Below are positions 1 to 10,003 of a stretch of 64,000 nucleotides of DNA, piece by piece. The DNA lies in contig NZ_CAJHOA010000001.1 of assembly GCF_905120345.1 (NCBI RefSeq), forward strand, positions 682,001-746,000, given 5' to 3'. A program made the position numbers and the translations under genes. Numbering within the stretch: position 1 is the stretch's first letter; each line of letters starts with the position of its first letter. The DNA is from Denitrificimonas caeni. Lineage in GTDB: Bacteria; Pseudomonadota; Gammaproteobacteria; Pseudomonadales; Pseudomonadaceae. Below the pieces are notes generated by a model. It was given only the letters and a program-made list of their open reading frames with translations, was not told where the DNA came from and ran no database searches.

Positions 1-395
1 TGCGCAAAGATCACCCCTTATCAGCGCACAAAGCCATCACTCTCAAGCAGTATTTGGCTGCACAGCATATCCATATTTCCTCACGGCGCAGCGGCTTAGG
101 TCCTGTCGATCTTGCTTTAGGGAAAATGGGGGTGCAACGTAATATAGTATTGCGCTCACAACACTATTTAATGGCTCATACCGTGCTGCAAAGCACCGAC
201 TTAACCATTACCGCGCCAGCTCGTTTTGCCCAGCATCACCAACTGCATAGCGTAGAATTACCCATTTCTGGTGTAGCACCGATTGAAAGTCATTTATTTT
301 GGCACAGCAGCGCCGATCAAGACCCTGCCAATCGCTGGATGCGCGAACAACTGCTGCATATTGCGCAGCAACTGACCACAGAAAAGCCAATCTAA
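1..395 (+). CDS. LysR-family transcriptional regulator, C-terminal part (truncated by window edge)
   Basis: The open frame runs in from the left edge and stops at 393-395. The visible 130 or so residues look like the second half of a LysR-type effector-binding domain: a HPL segment, then RRSGLGPVDLALGKMGVQRN, LRSQHYLMAHTVLQSTDLTIT, and a terminal stretch ending in LFWHSSADQDPANRWMREQL, which is the typical W-x(n)-DPA-x-RWLR end of NodD/PcpR-like members. The DNA-binding helix-turn-helix is outside the window, so the target genes cannot be judged. It converges on the hydrolase gene on the other strand with only 12 bases between the stop codons. Family assignment is by residue pattern only. Confidence 0.75.
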   Translation, partial: RKDHPLSAHKAITLKQYLAAQHIHISSRRSGLGPVDLALGKMGVQRNIVLRSQHYLMAHTVLQSTDLTITAPARFAQHHQLHSVELPISGVAPIESHLFWHSSADQDPANRWMREQLLHIAQQLTTEKPI

Positions 396-407
396 AGTGC
401 AGCCACC

Positions 408-1034
408 CTAGCTAAGCGTAGCTTTTATAAACCGTGCAATGCTCAAAGCAGCCTGCTGTAAATACTGCTCATGGCTAAAACCTGAGCGTTTTAAAGGCTT
501 AAGATCATGATCAGCCATGGCCATCCACGCAAACGTTATTGTCGATGACAAGGTATAGCCCTGCACCACCTCTCGGCAGCCTAAGGCATCGCGCTCACCT
601 TGAATAATTAACGCAGGTGTACGTAAATTGATCAAGTGTTCAATACGCGGTGCGCCTGGTTTCTTGATTGGGTAGAAAGGATAGCCGAGACAAATCAGCG
701 CACCTGCTTGTAACTCATCAACCAACATACTGGCTACTCGTCCACCCATCGACTTGCCTGCCAACACAATAGGCTCGTCGGTCTGCGTTCGCACTTGGTG
801 GCAAACAGCGCGCCAAACATCTTGTAGCACATCCATTTTATTTGGCGGCCGACGCACAGCATCCAGCCTACGCTGGGCCATATAGGGGAATTCAAAGCGC
901 ACGACACTGATATTGAGCAGCAGCAAATGCTGTGTCATAGCCTCCATAAAAGCACTGTCCATTGGCGCCCCCGCACCATGCGCCAATATCAAAGTGCAAC
1001 AAGAATCACGCGCTTTCTCATATAAAACCGACAT
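408..1034 (-). CDS. alpha/beta hydrolase of the KANL3/TEX30 type
   Basis: A protein of about 208 aa. Near the N-terminus is LILAHGAGAPMDS (oxyanion-hole HGxG region), then the nucleophile elbow GKSMGG, a late acid region (IQGERDALG) and a His in MADHDLKPL. This gives a complete Ser-Asp-His alpha/beta hydrolase triad. The family (COG3571-like) is widespread but its substrate is unknown. I prefer the start MSVLYEKA at 1034; an in-frame ATG at 1052 would add six residues. The gene points away from the cbb3 operon, so the 1035-1192 gap carries both promoters, and the Anr box in it could influence either gene. The function beyond 'hydrolase' is not known. Confidence 0.8.
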   Translation of the reverse strand: MSVLYEKARDSCCTLILAHGAGAPMDSAFMEAMTQHLLLLNISVVRFEFPYMAQRRLDAVRRPPNKMDVLQDVWRAVCHQVRTQTDEPIVLAGKSMGGRVASMLVDELQAGALICLGYPFYPIKKPGAPRIEHLINLRTPALIIQGERDALGCREVVQGYTLSSTITFAWMAMADHDLKPLKRSGFSHEQYLQQAALSIARFIKATLS

Positions 1035-1072
1035 CACACCCTCACTATACAAAAAAGTAAAATATTCGTCTG

Positions 1073-1086
1073 TTGACCCTTATCAA
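1073..1086 (+). promoter_or_regulatory. Anr/FNR box upstream of the first cbb3 operon
   Basis: TTGACCCTTATCAA matches the Anr/FNR consensus TTGAT-N4-ATCAA with a single change in the left half. It lies about 105 bases upstream of the ccoN start. In P. aeruginosa the upstream cbb3 operon (cco2) is the one induced by Anr at low oxygen, and the position here agrees. A clear -10 element at the class II distance was not evident, so the exact promoter is not fixed. Confidence 0.75.
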
Positions 1087-1192
1087 TACCCAGCCATTAG
1101 CCTTTAGCCATCCTTTTATCCGACAACAGCTCTCTTAACGTCCATAAGACGGCTGATTATCTGCCCAAAAACATCAATGGAAACCTTCAAAT

Positions 1193-2632
1193 ATGAACAC
1201 GACAACGAGTTCCGCCTACAACTACAAGGTGGTTCGCCAGTTTGCCATCATGACGGTGGTATGGGGCATTGTTGGGATGGCTGTTGGCATCCTGATTGCT
1301 GCTCAACTGGTTTGGCCCGTATTAAACTTCGACCTTCCTTGGACCTCTTATGGTCGCTTACGCCCTTTGCACACCAATGCGGTGATCTTCGCTTTCGGTG
1401 GTTGCGCACTCTTTGCAACCTCTTATTACGCCGTACAGCGCACCTGTCAAACGCAGCTCTTTGCGCCAAAGCTAGCAGCATTTACCTTCTGGGGCTGGCA
1501 ACTAGTGATCTTACTAGCCGCTATTAGCCTGCCATTAGGCTTTACCTCTTCGAAAGAATACGCAGAACTCGAATGGCCAATTGATATCCTAATTGCCATC
1601 GTTTGGGTCAGCTATGCGATTGTCTTCTTTGGTACTCTAGTCAAGCGTAAAGTTAAACATATTTACGTAGGTAACTGGTTCTTTGGTGCTTTTATTTTGA
1701 CAGTGGCGATGTTGCACATTGTCAATAATATGGAAGTTCCGGTCACTATGACCAAGTCATACTCCATGTATGCCGGTGCCACTGATGCCATGGTGCAATG
1801 GTGGTACGGTCACAACGCCGTTGGTTTCTTCTTGACCGCTGGTTTCTTGGGCATGATGTACTACTTCGTTCCTAAGCAAGCTGAACGTCCTGTGTACTCC
1901 TACCGTTTATCTATCGTGCACTTCTGGGCGCTTATCGCCGTTTATATCTGGGCCGGCCCACACCACCTGCACTACACCGCCTTGCCAGACTGGGCGCAAT
2001 CACTCGGCATGGTGATGTCATTGATCCTACTGGCTCCGTCATGGGGCGGCATGATCAACGGAATGATGACGCTGTCAGGCGCTTGGCATAAATTGCGTAG
2101 CGATCCTATTTTACGCTTCTTAGTGGTTTCTTTAGCGTTCTACGGCATGTCGACTTTCGAAGGTCCAATGATGTCGATTAAAACTGTAAACGCTTTATCA
2201 CACTACACCGACTGGACAATCGGTCACGTCCACGCAGGTGCCTTAGGCTGGGTTGCGATGGTGTCTATCGGCTCACTCTACCATATGATTCCGCGCTTAT
2301 TCGGCATGAAACAAATGTACAGCGTCAGCCTGATCAACACTCACTTCTGGCTATCCACTATTGGTACTGTTTTGTACATCGCTTCACTATGGGTCAATGG
2401 TATTGCCCAAGGTCTGATGTGGCGCGCGATCAATGATGACGGCACCTTAACCTACTCGTTTGCCGAAGCGATCAACGTCAGCCACCCAGGTTTTGTGGTG
2501 CGCTTAATCGGTGGCACAATCTTCTTTACCGGTATGTTGCTGATGGCTTGGAACGTTTGGAAAACTATTGCTCAAGCTAAACCTGCAGAAGTTGCAGCAG
2601 CAGCACGCTTTTCTGTAGAGGGAGCACACTAA
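1193..2632 (+). CDS. ccoN: cbb3-type cytochrome c oxidase subunit I CcoN (first copy, cco2-like)
   Basis: Catalytic subunit of the cbb3 heme-copper oxidase, 479 aa, a polytopic inner-membrane protein that reduces O2 to water and pumps protons. The metal ligands are all present: His60 and His347 (low-spin heme b), His345 (heme b3), His207, His257 and His258 (CuB), with Tyr251 placed to form the cross-link to a CuB histidine. These positions agree with the P. stutzeri CcoN structure. It is the first gene of ccoNOQP; its stop overlaps the ccoO start (TAATG). The start ATG at 1193 follows a weak ribosome site. An Anr box lies upstream. The order relative to ccoG suggests this is the equivalent of P. 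aeruginosa ccoN2. Confidence 0.97.
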   Translation: MNTTTSSAYNYKVVRQFAIMTVVWGIVGMAVGILIAAQLVWPVLNFDLPWTSYGRLRPLHTNAVIFAFGGCALFATSYYAVQRTCQTQLFAPKLAAFTFWGWQLVILLAAISLPLGFTSSKEYAELEWPIDILIAIVWVSYAIVFFGTLVKRKVKHIYVGNWFFGAFILTVAMLHIVNNMEVPVTMTKSYSMYAGATDAMVQWWYGHNAVGFFLTAGFLGMMYYFVPKQAERPVYSYRLSIVHFWALIAVYIWAGPHHLHYTALPDWAQSLGMVMSLILLAPSWGGMINGMMTLSGAWHKLRSDPILRFLVVSLAFYGMSTFEGPMMSIKTVNALSHYTDWTIGHVHAGALGWVAMVSIGSLYHMIPRLFGMKQMYSVSLINTHFWLSTIGTVLYIASLWVNGIAQGLMWRAINDDGTLTYSFAEAINVSHPGFVVRLIGGTIFFTGMLLMAWNVWKTIAQAKPAEVAAAARFSVEGAH

Positions 2633-3243
2633 TGAAAAATCACGAGAAACTTGAAAAGAACGTCGGTTTACTGGCGCTCTTTATGGTCTTAGCGGTGAGC
2701 ATTGGTGGTCTAGTACAAATCGTGCCACTGTTTTTCCAAGATATAGTCAACGAACCGGTTGAAGGCTTAAAGCCCTATACCGCTCTGCAGCTGGAAGGAC
2801 GTGATATTTATATCCGTGAAGGCTGCGTCGGCTGCCACTCACAAATGATTCGTCCCTTCCGCGCTGAAACCGAACGTTACGGTCACTACTCGGTCGCTGG
2901 TGAAAGCGTCTATGACCACCCTTTCCTATGGGGTTCTAAGCGTACAGGTCCTGACTTAGCACGCGTTGGTGGTCGTTATTCAGATGATTGGCACCGCGCT
3001 CACCTGTTTAACCCGCGCAACGTGGTTCCTGAATCAAAAATGCCATCTTATCCTTGGTTAGTGGAAAACAAGATGAGCGGTAAAAACACTGTAGCGAAAA
3101 TGCAAGCATTAAGCTGGCTCGGCGTTCCTTATACAGAAGAGGATATCCAAGGTGCAGTGACCGCAGTTAAGGACAAAACCGAAATGGATGCATTGGTCGC
3201 CTATTTACAAGTGCTCGGCACGTCCATCAAGAATAAACGGTAA
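2632..3243 (+). CDS. ccoO: cbb3 oxidase monoheme subunit CcoO (first copy)
   Basis: Membrane-anchored monoheme cytochrome c of the cbb3 oxidase, 203 aa. One N-terminal transmembrane anchor ([20 protein letters not shown]) is followed by a periplasmic domain with the heme site CVGCH near residue 65. A later Met in the ESKMPSYPW motif is the expected sixth heme ligand. It passes electrons from CcoP to CcoN. Start and stop codons overlap both neighbours (TAATG at each junction), implying translational coupling. The product is nearly the same as the second copy; differences cluster in the C-terminal third. Confidence 0.97.
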   Translation: MKNHEKLEKNVGLLALFMVLAVSIGGLVQIVPLFFQDIVNEPVEGLKPYTALQLEGRDIYIREGCVGCHSQMIRPFRAETERYGHYSVAGESVYDHPFLWGSKRTGPDLARVGGRYSDDWHRAHLFNPRNVVPESKMPSYPWLVENKMSGKNTVAKMQALSWLGVPYTEEDIQGAVTAVKDKTEMDALVAYLQVLGTSIKNKR

Positions 3244-3437
3244 TGATGATGGATATTGGAACACTGCGTGGCTTAGGCACAATCTTAATTTTAGTGGCTT
3301 TTATTGGCCTCGTATTTTGGGCATACAGCAGTAAACGTAAAGACAGCTTTGCCGAGGCAGCTCTGCTGCCTTTCGGTGACGAGCCAAGTAACGATACTGC
3401 CGATGTACAAAATCATTCAAGGAGCACTCACCAATGA
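3243..3437 (+). CDS. ccoQ: cbb3 oxidase small subunit CcoQ (first copy)
   Basis: A short (62-64 aa) single-span membrane protein of the FixQ/CcoQ family. The segment [18 protein letters not shown] crosses the membrane, followed by the basic SKRKDSF and a variable polar tail. CcoQ stabilises the assembled oxidase. Three consecutive ATG codons occur at the start; comparison with the second copy, which begins MDIGTLRG, favours the third ATG at 3249. The stop overlaps the start of ccoP by four bases. The tail after residue 40 differs greatly from the other copy, so this part seems little constrained. Confidence 0.9.
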   Translation: MMMDIGTLRGLGTILILVAFIGLVFWAYSSKRKDSFAEAALLPFGDEPSNDTADVQNHSRSTHQ

Positions 3438-4354
3438 CCTCATTCTGGAGTTGGTATATTACGCTACTCACCTCTGGCACCTTACTAGCGTTGACATGGC
3501 TGGTTTTTGCAACGCGCAAAGGGCAACGCCCAGACACCACCGATCAAACCTTGGATCATGCATTTGATGGCATTCAGGAGTTAGACAATCCACTACCGCG
3601 TTGGTGGTTTATGCTGTTTGTTGGCACTTTGCTGTTCGCAGTGATGTATCTCGTTCTTTACCCAGGAATGGGTAACTGGAAAGGCGTTCTACCCGGCTAC
3701 GACGGCGGTTGGACGTCCACTAAGCAGTGGGAGCGCGAAATGGATAAAGCCGATGAAAAATACGGGCCTATCTTCGCTAAATATGCAGCAATGAGCATCG
3801 AGCAAGTTGCCCAAGACCCACAAGCACTAAAGATGGGCTCACGTCTGTTTGCTAACTACTGCTCAATTTGCCACGGATCAGATGCAAAAGGCGCAGTAGG
3901 CTTTCCTAACCTCGCCGATCAACATTGGCGCTGGGGTGGTGATACGGCTGCAATTCAAGCCAGTATTTTGCAAGGCCGTAACGGTGTAATGCCGGCTTGG
4001 GGCGCAATTATCGGTGAAGAGGGCGTAAAAAACGTCGCAGCTTATGTTCGTAAAGACCTCGCAGGCTTACAACTACCTCAAGGTACCGAAGCAGATACTG
4101 CCGCAGGTAAAGAGATCTATACGACCAACTGCTCAGCCTGTCACGGCGCTAACGGTGAAGGCATGGCAATATTAGGCTCGCCCAACTTAACCGCCAGTGC
4201 TGGCTGGATTTACGGTTCAGGAATGACACAATTGCAACAAACTATTCGTAATGGCCGCAATGGTGTAATGCCAGCGCAAGAGCAGTACCTCGGCAAAGAT
4301 AAAGTACATATTCTTGCCGCTTATGTGTACAGCTTATCGAACGACAAGGAGTAA
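3434..4354 (+). CDS. ccoP: cbb3 oxidase diheme subunit CcoP (first copy)
   Basis: Diheme cytochrome c subunit, 306 aa. Two N-terminal membrane segments (about residues 5-24 and 58-78) carry the FixP_N domain with the [11 protein letters not shown] motif. Two cytochrome c domains follow, with heme sites CSICH and CSACH. Each has a downstream Met ligand in NGVMPAWG and NGVMPAQE. It accepts electrons from soluble cytochromes and hands them to CcoO. The two start/stop regions overlap within the operon (ATGA with ccoQ). It is the last gene before a strong terminator at 4366-4404. It is the most divergent of the four subunits between the two operons. Confidence 0.96.
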   Translation: MTSFWSWYITLLTSGTLLALTWLVFATRKGQRPDTTDQTLDHAFDGIQELDNPLPRWWFMLFVGTLLFAVMYLVLYPGMGNWKGVLPGYDGGWTSTKQWEREMDKADEKYGPIFAKYAAMSIEQVAQDPQALKMGSRLFANYCSICHGSDAKGAVGFPNLADQHWRWGGDTAAIQASILQGRNGVMPAWGAIIGEEGVKNVAAYVRKDLAGLQLPQGTEADTAAGKEIYTTNCSACHGANGEGMAILGSPNLTASAGWIYGSGMTQLQQTIRNGRNGVMPAQEQYLGKDKVHILAAYVYSLSNDKE

Positions 4355-4365
4355 TTACGCGCCAC

Positions 4366-4404
4366 AGTGCTGGCAATATGTTGAGACATATTGCCAGCAC
4401 TTTT
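4366..4404 (+). terminator. strong Rho-independent terminator after the first ccoNOQP operon
   Basis: A perfect 15-bp stem (4366-4380 paired with 4387-4401), a 6-base TTGAGA loop and a TTTT run at 4401-4404. It begins 12 bases after the ccoP stop and separates the two cbb3 operons transcriptionally. Confidence 0.88.
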
Positions 4405-4727
4405 GATTCCGTTACTGACCTTGGTCAAGGTACTTAGCCACTCAATCACAGATTATATATAGTCGTATTGCGAAGCCTGAGTGTTAATTCATGGGTCAGT
4501 TGCGCTAAGATAGGAGTTGCGTCAGCAAGTTGATAGCAAATTACAATCACATAATCGCGTTTTGCGTTGGTTGATCCGCACACAAAACAAAGTTAGACAT
4601 CGATTTGTAGTTTTAAATCCGGTACTCGGTCACGTTAAAAGACGTACTGATTGCAATGGCTTTATGCTTTCCTCATACTTGTCGGCGATTTAATTCCGAA
4701 CAATCCATTACCCGTGGAAGTCTTAGC
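4405..4727 (+). promoter_or_regulatory. intergenic promoter region of the second cbb3 operon with candidate Anr-like site
   Basis: No gene is seen in this gap. At 4415-4428, CTGACCTTGGTCAA is a dyad resembling TTGAT-N4-ATCAA but with weaker half-sites (TGAC/GTCA). A TA-rich stretch, GATTATATATAG (4451-4462), lies near the -10 position expected for a class II Anr promoter. In P. aeruginosa the equivalent cco1 operon is expressed largely constitutively, so a weak Anr site is plausible but unproved. An in-frame TTG at 4656 would extend CcoN by 24 residues with no family similarity; I treat that as non-coding. Confidence 0.5.
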
Positions 4728-6170
4728 ATGAGCACAGCAATCCAAGAGAATGCTTATAACTACAAGGTTGTACGCCAGTTCGCCATTATGACGGTGGTCT
4801 GGGGTATCGTAGGTATGAGTGTTGGCGTCCTAATTGCAGCCCAATTAGTATGGCCAGAAATGAACTTTAACCTTCCATGGACCAGCTTCGGCCGGCTCCG
4901 TCCTTTGCACACCAACGCAGTTATTTTTGCTTTTGGTGGTAGCGCATTGTTTGCCACGTCTTACTATGTGGTTCAACGCACCTCACAGGCCCGACTGTTT
5001 TCCGACAGATTGGCTGCATTCACCTTTTGGGGCTGGCAGGCAGTTATCCTTTCAGCAGCGATTACGTTGCCGTTGGGCTACACCACCACCAAAGAGTATG
5101 CCGAGCTAGAGTGGCCAATCGCCCTTCTTCTCACTGTTGTGTGGGTGGCTTACGCTATCGTCTTCTTTGGTACTATCGCCAAACGTAAGACATCACACAT
5201 TTATGTGGGTAACTGGTTCTTCGGTGCGTTCATCCTCGTGACAGCGATGTTGCACATCGTTAACCATATGTCGATTCCAGTCACTTGGTTTAAGTCATAC
5301 TCACTGTACTCCGGCGCAACAGATGCCATGGTGCAATGGTGGTACGGACATAACGCTGTAGGTTTCTTCTTAACCACAGGTTTCTTGGGCATGATGTACT
5401 ACTTCGTACCCAAGCAAGCTGGCCGTCCTATTTACTCGTACCGTTTGTCTATCGTGCACTTCTGGGCATTGATCACTGTGTACATTTGGGCGGGTCCGCA
5501 CCACTTGCACTACACAGCACTGCCTGACTGGGCACAATCACTGGGTATGGCCATGTCCTTGATTTTATTGGCCCCATCATGGGGTGGTATGATCAACGGG
5601 ATGATGACCTTGTCTGGTGCATGGCATAAATTACGTACCGACCCAATCCTACGCTTCTTGGTTGTATCGCTTGCCTTCTACGGCATGTCGACCTTTGAAG
5701 GTCCGATGATGGCGATTAAAACTGTTAACGCCTTATCACACTACACTGACTGGACTGTCGGCCACGTACACGCCGGTGCTTTAGGTTGGGTAGCGATGGT
5801 AACCATTGGTTCGTTGTACCACTTAATTCCACGCCTGTTTGGCCGTGAAGAAATGCACAGTGTTGCGCTGATTAACACCCACTTCTGGTTGGCAACGATC
5901 GGTACGGTGTTGTATATCGCCTCAATGTGGGTCAACGGTATTATGCAAGGTCTGATGTGGCGCGCAATTAACCAAGACGGCACCCTAACCTACTCATTCG
6001 TTGAAGCGTTAGAAGCCGGTCACTATGGTTTCTTAGTACGCATGATCGGCGGTATCTTCTTCTTAACCGGTATGCTCTTCATGGCATACAACACATGGCG
6101 CACAGTACGCGCGTCAGATACTGAAAAAGCGACTGCACATGCGCGCTTTACTGTTGGAGAGGCCCACTAA
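4728..6170 (+). CDS. ccoN: cbb3-type cytochrome c oxidase subunit I CcoN (second copy, cco1-like)
   Basis: Second catalytic cbb3 subunit, 480 aa, very similar to the copy at 1193 with all heme and CuB histidines kept ([35 protein letters not shown]). The start at 4728 is chosen because [13 protein letters not shown] aligns with the first copy and a GGAAG ribosome site precedes it by seven bases. Amino acid changes are scattered and mostly conservative, so both enzymes are probably functional. By position next to ccoG it corresponds to the P. aeruginosa cco1 operon, the main aerobic high-affinity oxidase. It is coupled to ccoO by a TAATG overlap. Confidence 0.97.
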   Translation: MSTAIQENAYNYKVVRQFAIMTVVWGIVGMSVGVLIAAQLVWPEMNFNLPWTSFGRLRPLHTNAVIFAFGGSALFATSYYVVQRTSQARLFSDRLAAFTFWGWQAVILSAAITLPLGYTTTKEYAELEWPIALLLTVVWVAYAIVFFGTIAKRKTSHIYVGNWFFGAFILVTAMLHIVNHMSIPVTWFKSYSLYSGATDAMVQWWYGHNAVGFFLTTGFLGMMYYFVPKQAGRPIYSYRLSIVHFWALITVYIWAGPHHLHYTALPDWAQSLGMAMSLILLAPSWGGMINGMMTLSGAWHKLRTDPILRFLVVSLAFYGMSTFEGPMMAIKTVNALSHYTDWTVGHVHAGALGWVAMVTIGSLYHLIPRLFGREEMHSVALINTHFWLATIGTVLYIASMWVNGIMQGLMWRAINQDGTLTYSFVEALEAGHYGFLVRMIGGIFFLTGMLFMAYNTWRTVRASDTEKATAHARFTVGEAH

Positions 6171-6781
6171 TGAAACAGCATGAACGCGTTGAAAAAAACG
6201 TTGGTTTACTCGCGCTCTTTATGGTGATTGCAGTCAGTATTGGCGGTCTTGTACAAATCGTTCCTTTGTTCTTCCAAGACATGGTGAACGAGCCTGTAGA
6301 TGGCCTCAAGCCTTATACTGCTCTGCAACTGGAAGGTCGTGATATCTATATCCGTGAAGGCTGCGTTCAGTGTCACTCACAGATGATCCGCCCTTTCCGT
6401 GCTGAAACCGAGCGCTACGGTCACTACTCTGTCGCTGGTGAAAGCGTTTACGAGCACCCATTTTTATGGGGTTCTAAGCGTACAGGTCCTGACCTTGCTC
6501 GTGTTGGCGGTCGTTACTCAGACGACTGGCACCGTGCTCACTTGTACAACCCGCGCAACGTTGTGCCTGAATCTAAGATGCCTGCTTACCCTTGGTTAGT
6601 AGAGAACACCTTAGACGGCAAAGATACTGTGGCTAAAATTAAAGCCATGCGCTGGTTGGGCGTGCCGTACACCGATGAAGATATTGATGGTGCGGTAGCA
6701 GCAGTTAAGGGCAAGACTGAAATGGAAGCTGTAGTGGCTTACCTGCAAGTTCTTGGCACATACATTAAGAATAAACGGTAA
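6170..6781 (+). CDS. ccoO: cbb3 oxidase monoheme subunit CcoO (second copy)
   Basis: A 203-aa monoheme cytochrome c subunit with an N-terminal membrane anchor, heme motif CVQCH and the conserved [18 protein letters not shown] and ESKMPAYPW segments (the Met is the axial ligand). It differs from the first copy at only a small number of residues, for example CVGCH there and CVQCH here. Such closeness suggests a fairly recent operon duplication or later gene conversion. It overlaps the ccoN stop and lies five bases before ccoQ, which has its own ribosome site. Confidence 0.97.
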   Translation: MKQHERVEKNVGLLALFMVIAVSIGGLVQIVPLFFQDMVNEPVDGLKPYTALQLEGRDIYIREGCVQCHSQMIRPFRAETERYGHYSVAGESVYEHPFLWGSKRTGPDLARVGGRYSDDWHRAHLYNPRNVVPESKMPAYPWLVENTLDGKDTVAKIKAMRWLGVPYTDEDIDGAVAAVKGKTEMEAVVAYLQVLGTYIKNKR

Positions 6782-6786
6782 GGCTC

Positions 6787-6975
6787 ATGGATATCGGAAC
6801 TCTTCGCGGCTTAGGTACAGTGCTCATTTTTGTAGCGTTTATAGGGTTGGTTTTTTGGGCTTATAACAGCAAGCGCAAATCCAGCTTTGATGAAGCTGCA
6901 AATTTACCCTTCGCTGACGAAGAGCCGCCTTCTAACGAGCTGAATACAGACACATCCAGGAGCAATAACCAATGA
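6787..6975 (+). CDS. ccoQ: cbb3 oxidase small subunit CcoQ (second copy)
   Basis: A 62-aa single-span membrane protein: [10 protein letters not shown], the hydrophobic [17 protein letters not shown], then SKRKSSF and an acidic tail. It belongs to the FixQ/CcoQ family and stabilises the CcoNOP complex. Its stop overlaps the ccoP start (ATGA). Unlike the first copy it is separated from ccoO by five bases (AAGGCTC) that can serve as a ribosome site. The tail sequence is not conserved between copies. Confidence 0.9.
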   Translation: MDIGTLRGLGTVLIFVAFIGLVFWAYNSKRKSSFDEAANLPFADEEPPSNELNTDTSRSNNQ

Positions 6976-7886
6976 CTTCTTTCTGGAGTTGGTACGTCGT
7001 AATTCTTACGACCGGTACTTTACTAGCCTTGGCGTGGCTGATTTTTGCCACGCGTAAAGGGCAACGCAGCGACATTACTGATCAAACAGTGGGTCATGTT
7101 TATGACGGCATTGAAGAGTATGACAACCCGCTACCTCGCTGGTGGTTTATGCTATTTGTCGGTACGATAATCTTCGCTGTTGGTTACCTTGTTCTTTATC
7201 CTGGTATGGGTAACTGGAAAGGTATTCTGCCAGGCTACGAAGGTGGCTGGACCTCAACTAAACAGTATGACCGCGAAATAACTAAGGCTGATGCAAAATA
7301 CGGCCCTATTTTTGCTAAATACGCAGCAATGCCGATTGAAGACGTAGCAAAAGATGATCTAGCCCTGAAAATGGGTGGTCGTTTATTTGCCTCTAACTGT
7401 TCGGTATGTCACGGCTCTGATGCCAAAGGTGCACACGGCTTCCCTAACCTGACCGACAATGATTGGATCTGGGGTGGTGACGCTGAAACTATTAAAACCA
7501 CGATTCTAAAAGGTCGTATAGCAGCGATGCCAGGTTGGGAAGCTGCTTTAGGTAATGACGGCGTCAAAAACGTTACCGGTTATGTGCGCAGCTTGTCTGG
7601 TTTAAAAAACCCTGAAGACATTAACCTTGAGGCAGGTCAACAGTCGTTTAACACAATGTGCGTAGCCTGTCATGGTCCGGATGGCAAAGGTAATAACCTA
7701 CTGGGTGCACCTAATCTGACCGATAGAATCTGGTTGTATGGCTCAAGCTTTGCTCAAGTCCAACAAACAATTCGCCATGGACGTAACGGTCAAATGCCAG
7801 CTCAAGAAGATTTCTTGGGGAATGATAAAGTTCACTTATTAGCTGCTTATGTGTACAGCCTTTCGCACGGTGCAAAGGATCAGTAA
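6972..7886 (+). CDS. ccoP: cbb3 oxidase diheme subunit CcoP (second copy)
   Basis: A 304-aa diheme cytochrome c with two N-terminal membrane spans, the FixP_N segment [11 protein letters not shown], and heme sites CSVCH and CVACH. Axial Met residues are seen in AAMPGWE and GQMPAQE. The second cytochrome domain differs from the first operon's CcoP far more than CcoN or CcoO do (for example the linker [14 protein letters not shown]). This could tune which electron donor each isoform uses. It is the last gene of the operon; a terminator follows at 7962. Confidence 0.96.
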   Translation: MTSFWSWYVVILTTGTLLALAWLIFATRKGQRSDITDQTVGHVYDGIEEYDNPLPRWWFMLFVGTIIFAVGYLVLYPGMGNWKGILPGYEGGWTSTKQYDREITKADAKYGPIFAKYAAMPIEDVAKDDLALKMGGRLFASNCSVCHGSDAKGAHGFPNLTDNDWIWGGDAETIKTTILKGRIAAMPGWEAALGNDGVKNVTGYVRSLSGLKNPEDINLEAGQQSFNTMCVACHGPDGKGNNLLGAPNLTDRIWLYGSSFAQVQQTIRHGRNGQMPAQEDFLGNDKVHLLAAYVYSLSHGAKDQ

Positions 7887-7961
7887 ATAACACCTGCGAC
7901 ATGTTGTCACTCTGCGCTGGAACGTCAGCAGGCGTACCATACGAAGCAGTTATAAGCTTAT

Positions 7962-7993
7962 TCCGGCCAGCTCTACGCTGGCCGGATATTTTA
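7962..7993 (+). terminator. Rho-independent terminator after the second ccoNOQP operon
   Basis: TCCGGCCAG (7962-7970) pairs with CTGGCCGGA (7978-7986) around a 7-base loop, followed by TATTTT. It lies between ccoP and ccoG, just 30 bases before the ccoG start, so ccoG probably depends on read-through or on a promoter within or near this hairpin. Confidence 0.75.
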
Positions 7994-8015
7994 AAAACCG
8001 CAGTGGTACAACCTG

Positions 8016-9419
8016 ATGACTGAGCAAATACCTGTAAAAAACGTTACACCCAAAGCCCCTAGTGTTGACCTCTACGCAAAACGCGAGACGATCTATACAC
8101 GCGCGTTTACTGGAATCTTCCGGAATATTCGTATTGCTTCAGGGCTGTTCTTATTTACTCTATTCTTAGGCACTGTCTGGCTGCCATGGGGTGACCGCCA
8201 AGCAGTTTGGTGGAACCTGCCAGAACGAAAATTCTATGTCTTTGGCGCAACCTTCTGGCCACAAGACTTTATGTTACTGTCTTGGCTGTTGATTATCTGC
8301 GCCTTCGGTTTATTCTTCATTACCGTATTTGCTGGGCGTGTTTGGTGTGGCTATACCTGCCCACAAAGCGTCTGGACGTGGGTCTTTATGTGGTGCGAAA
8401 AAGTCACTGAAGGTGACCGTAATGCACGCATGAAGCTCGATAAAGCGCCGATGTCTGCAAACAAATTTATGCGTAAAACAGCCAAACACATCCTTTGGAT
8501 TAGCATTGGCTTTATCACTGGTTTTACCTTTGTTGGTTACTTCTCTCCCATCCGCGAACTGGCGATGGATCTGATTTCGGGCTCAGCGGATGGCTGGGCG
8601 TATTTTTGGGTTGGTTTTTTCACTTTATTGACCTACCTAAACGCCGGCTGGTTACGTGAACAAGTCTGTATTCACATGTGCCCTTACTCACGTTTTCAAA
8701 GTGTGATGTTTGATAAAGACACGCTGATCGTCTCTTACGATCCAGAGCGCGGAGAGAAACGCGGTCCTCGTAAAAAAGGCAGTGACTACAAAGCTCAAGG
8801 TCTAGGCGACTGTATTGACTGTAAGCTCTGTGTGCACGTATGTCCGACGGGCATTGATATTCGTGATGGTTTACAAATCGCCTGTATCGGTTGCGCGGCC
8901 TGTATTGATGCCTGTGATGATGTGATGCTAAAAGTCGGCTACCCTAAAGGCTTGATCAGTTACACCACTGAACACAACTTGTCTGGACAAAAAACCAAGC
9001 TGATCCGTCCACGCTTGATTGGTTATGCTGTTGCACTGACGATTATGAGCAGCCTCTTTGCTTACACTGTATTCAACCGTACACTGGTTGAACTCAATGT
9101 TCTTAAAGACCGTACGCCGTACCGTGAAAACCAAGAAGGCCGTATCGAAAACGTCTACACGCTAAAAATCATGAACAAAGATCAGACAGATCATGTCTAC
9201 ATCATTGAAGCAAGTGGCCTTAAAGGTTTACAACTGGAAGGAAAACATTTGATTCCAGCTGCTGCGGGAGAAATCTTATCTATCCCAGTATCGATCTCTG
9301 TTGACCCTGAAGATATTCCTTCAAGCACCAACACGATTGAGTTTAAAATTCTTTCTGAGGATGACAATAGCATTCACAGAACAGCAGAAAGCCGATTCCT
9401 CGGCCCAACAATTCGTTAA
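8016..9419 (+). CDS. ccoG: cbb3 oxidase accessory protein CcoG (polyferredoxin-like)
   Basis: A 467-aa membrane iron-sulfur protein needed for cbb3 oxidase maturation, thought to reduce Cu(II) to Cu(I) for CuB delivery. N-terminal and central membrane spans alternate with Cys motifs CGYTCP and [11 protein letters not shown] ferredoxin-type pair then follows, [17 protein letters not shown] and [13 protein letters not shown], giving two 4Fe-4S clusters. The C-terminal 130 residues form the IG-like FixG_C domain after another membrane segment. It heads the ccoGHIS assembly cluster next to the oxidase genes, as in Pseudomonas and Rhodobacter. The ribosome site before the ATG at 8016 is weak. Confidence 0.95.
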   Translation: MTEQIPVKNVTPKAPSVDLYAKRETIYTRAFTGIFRNIRIASGLFLFTLFLGTVWLPWGDRQAVWWNLPERKFYVFGATFWPQDFMLLSWLLIICAFGLFFITVFAGRVWCGYTCPQSVWTWVFMWCEKVTEGDRNARMKLDKAPMSANKFMRKTAKHILWISIGFITGFTFVGYFSPIRELAMDLISGSADGWAYFWVGFFTLLTYLNAGWLREQVCIHMCPYSRFQSVMFDKDTLIVSYDPERGEKRGPRKKGSDYKAQGLGDCIDCKLCVHVCPTGIDIRDGLQIACIGCAACIDACDDVMLKVGYPKGLISYTTEHNLSGQKTKLIRPRLIGYAVALTIMSSLFAYTVFNRTLVELNVLKDRTPYRENQEGRIENVYTLKIMNKDQTDHVYIIEASGLKGLQLEGKHLIPAAAGEILSIPVSISVDPEDIPSSTNTIEFKILSEDDNSIHRTAESRFLGPTIR

Positions 9420-9433
9420 TTAAAGGATATTGT

Positions 9434-9934
9434 ATGCAGCCCGAAGACAATGTTTTACCCTGGTATAAAGAGTTTTGGCCTTGGTTCATCATTGGTATGC
9501 TCAGTTTTTCTGTGGTGCTCGGGCTGTCATTATTGACAATATCCATCCGTAATGCCGACAGCTTAGTGGTTGATAACTACTACGATGCCGGCAAAGGAAT
9601 TAACACCTCATTGGAGCGCGAAAGACTTGCTGAGCAGCTAAAAATTGGCGGCACTTTGAACCTCGACAGTACTCTTGGCCAAGCTGAACTCACTCTGACA
9701 GGCAAAAGCAGACCGCAACATTTGGTGCTCAATCTGATCTCCCCCACTCAACCAGAGCGCGATCGCCGTATCGTTCTGCAGCCGGTCAGTAGCGACACTT
9801 ACCGTGGCTTGCTGCAGGAAGATATTCAGGGTCGCCGTTTTGTTGAGGTTCTTGGCTCGGAAGATGATGCTGAATGGCGTTTATTTGAAGAACAGACCTT
9901 AGTAATCGGTGAATCCATCAAGTTAGGTGACTGA
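9434..9934 (+). CDS. ccoH: FixH/CcoH family cbb3 oxidase assembly protein
   Basis: A 166-aa protein with one N-terminal membrane segment ([23 protein letters not shown]) followed by the conserved [18 protein letters not shown] segment of the FixH family and a periplasmic beta-rich domain. CcoH interacts with CcoN/CcoP precomplexes during cbb3 assembly. AAAGGA before the ATG gives a good ribosome site. It follows ccoG by 14 bases and precedes ccoI, matching the usual order G-H-I-S. Confidence 0.9.
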   Translation: MQPEDNVLPWYKEFWPWFIIGMLSFSVVLGLSLLTISIRNADSLVVDNYYDAGKGINTSLERERLAEQLKIGGTLNLDSTLGQAELTLTGKSRPQHLVLNLISPTQPERDRRIVLQPVSSDTYRGLLQEDIQGRRFVEVLGSEDDAEWRLFEEQTLVIGESIKLGD

Positions 9935-10003
9935 GCCTAACGCCACTGGCCTGTTAACACAGACTTCAGTGGACACTGTTTCACTTATAGATAGCGGACT
10001 ATT

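Noticed and set aside
4656-4727. 24-residue N-terminal extension of the second CcoN from a TTG start
   Set aside because: No similarity to CcoN, lies in the promoter region, and a good ribosome site precedes the ATG at 4728.
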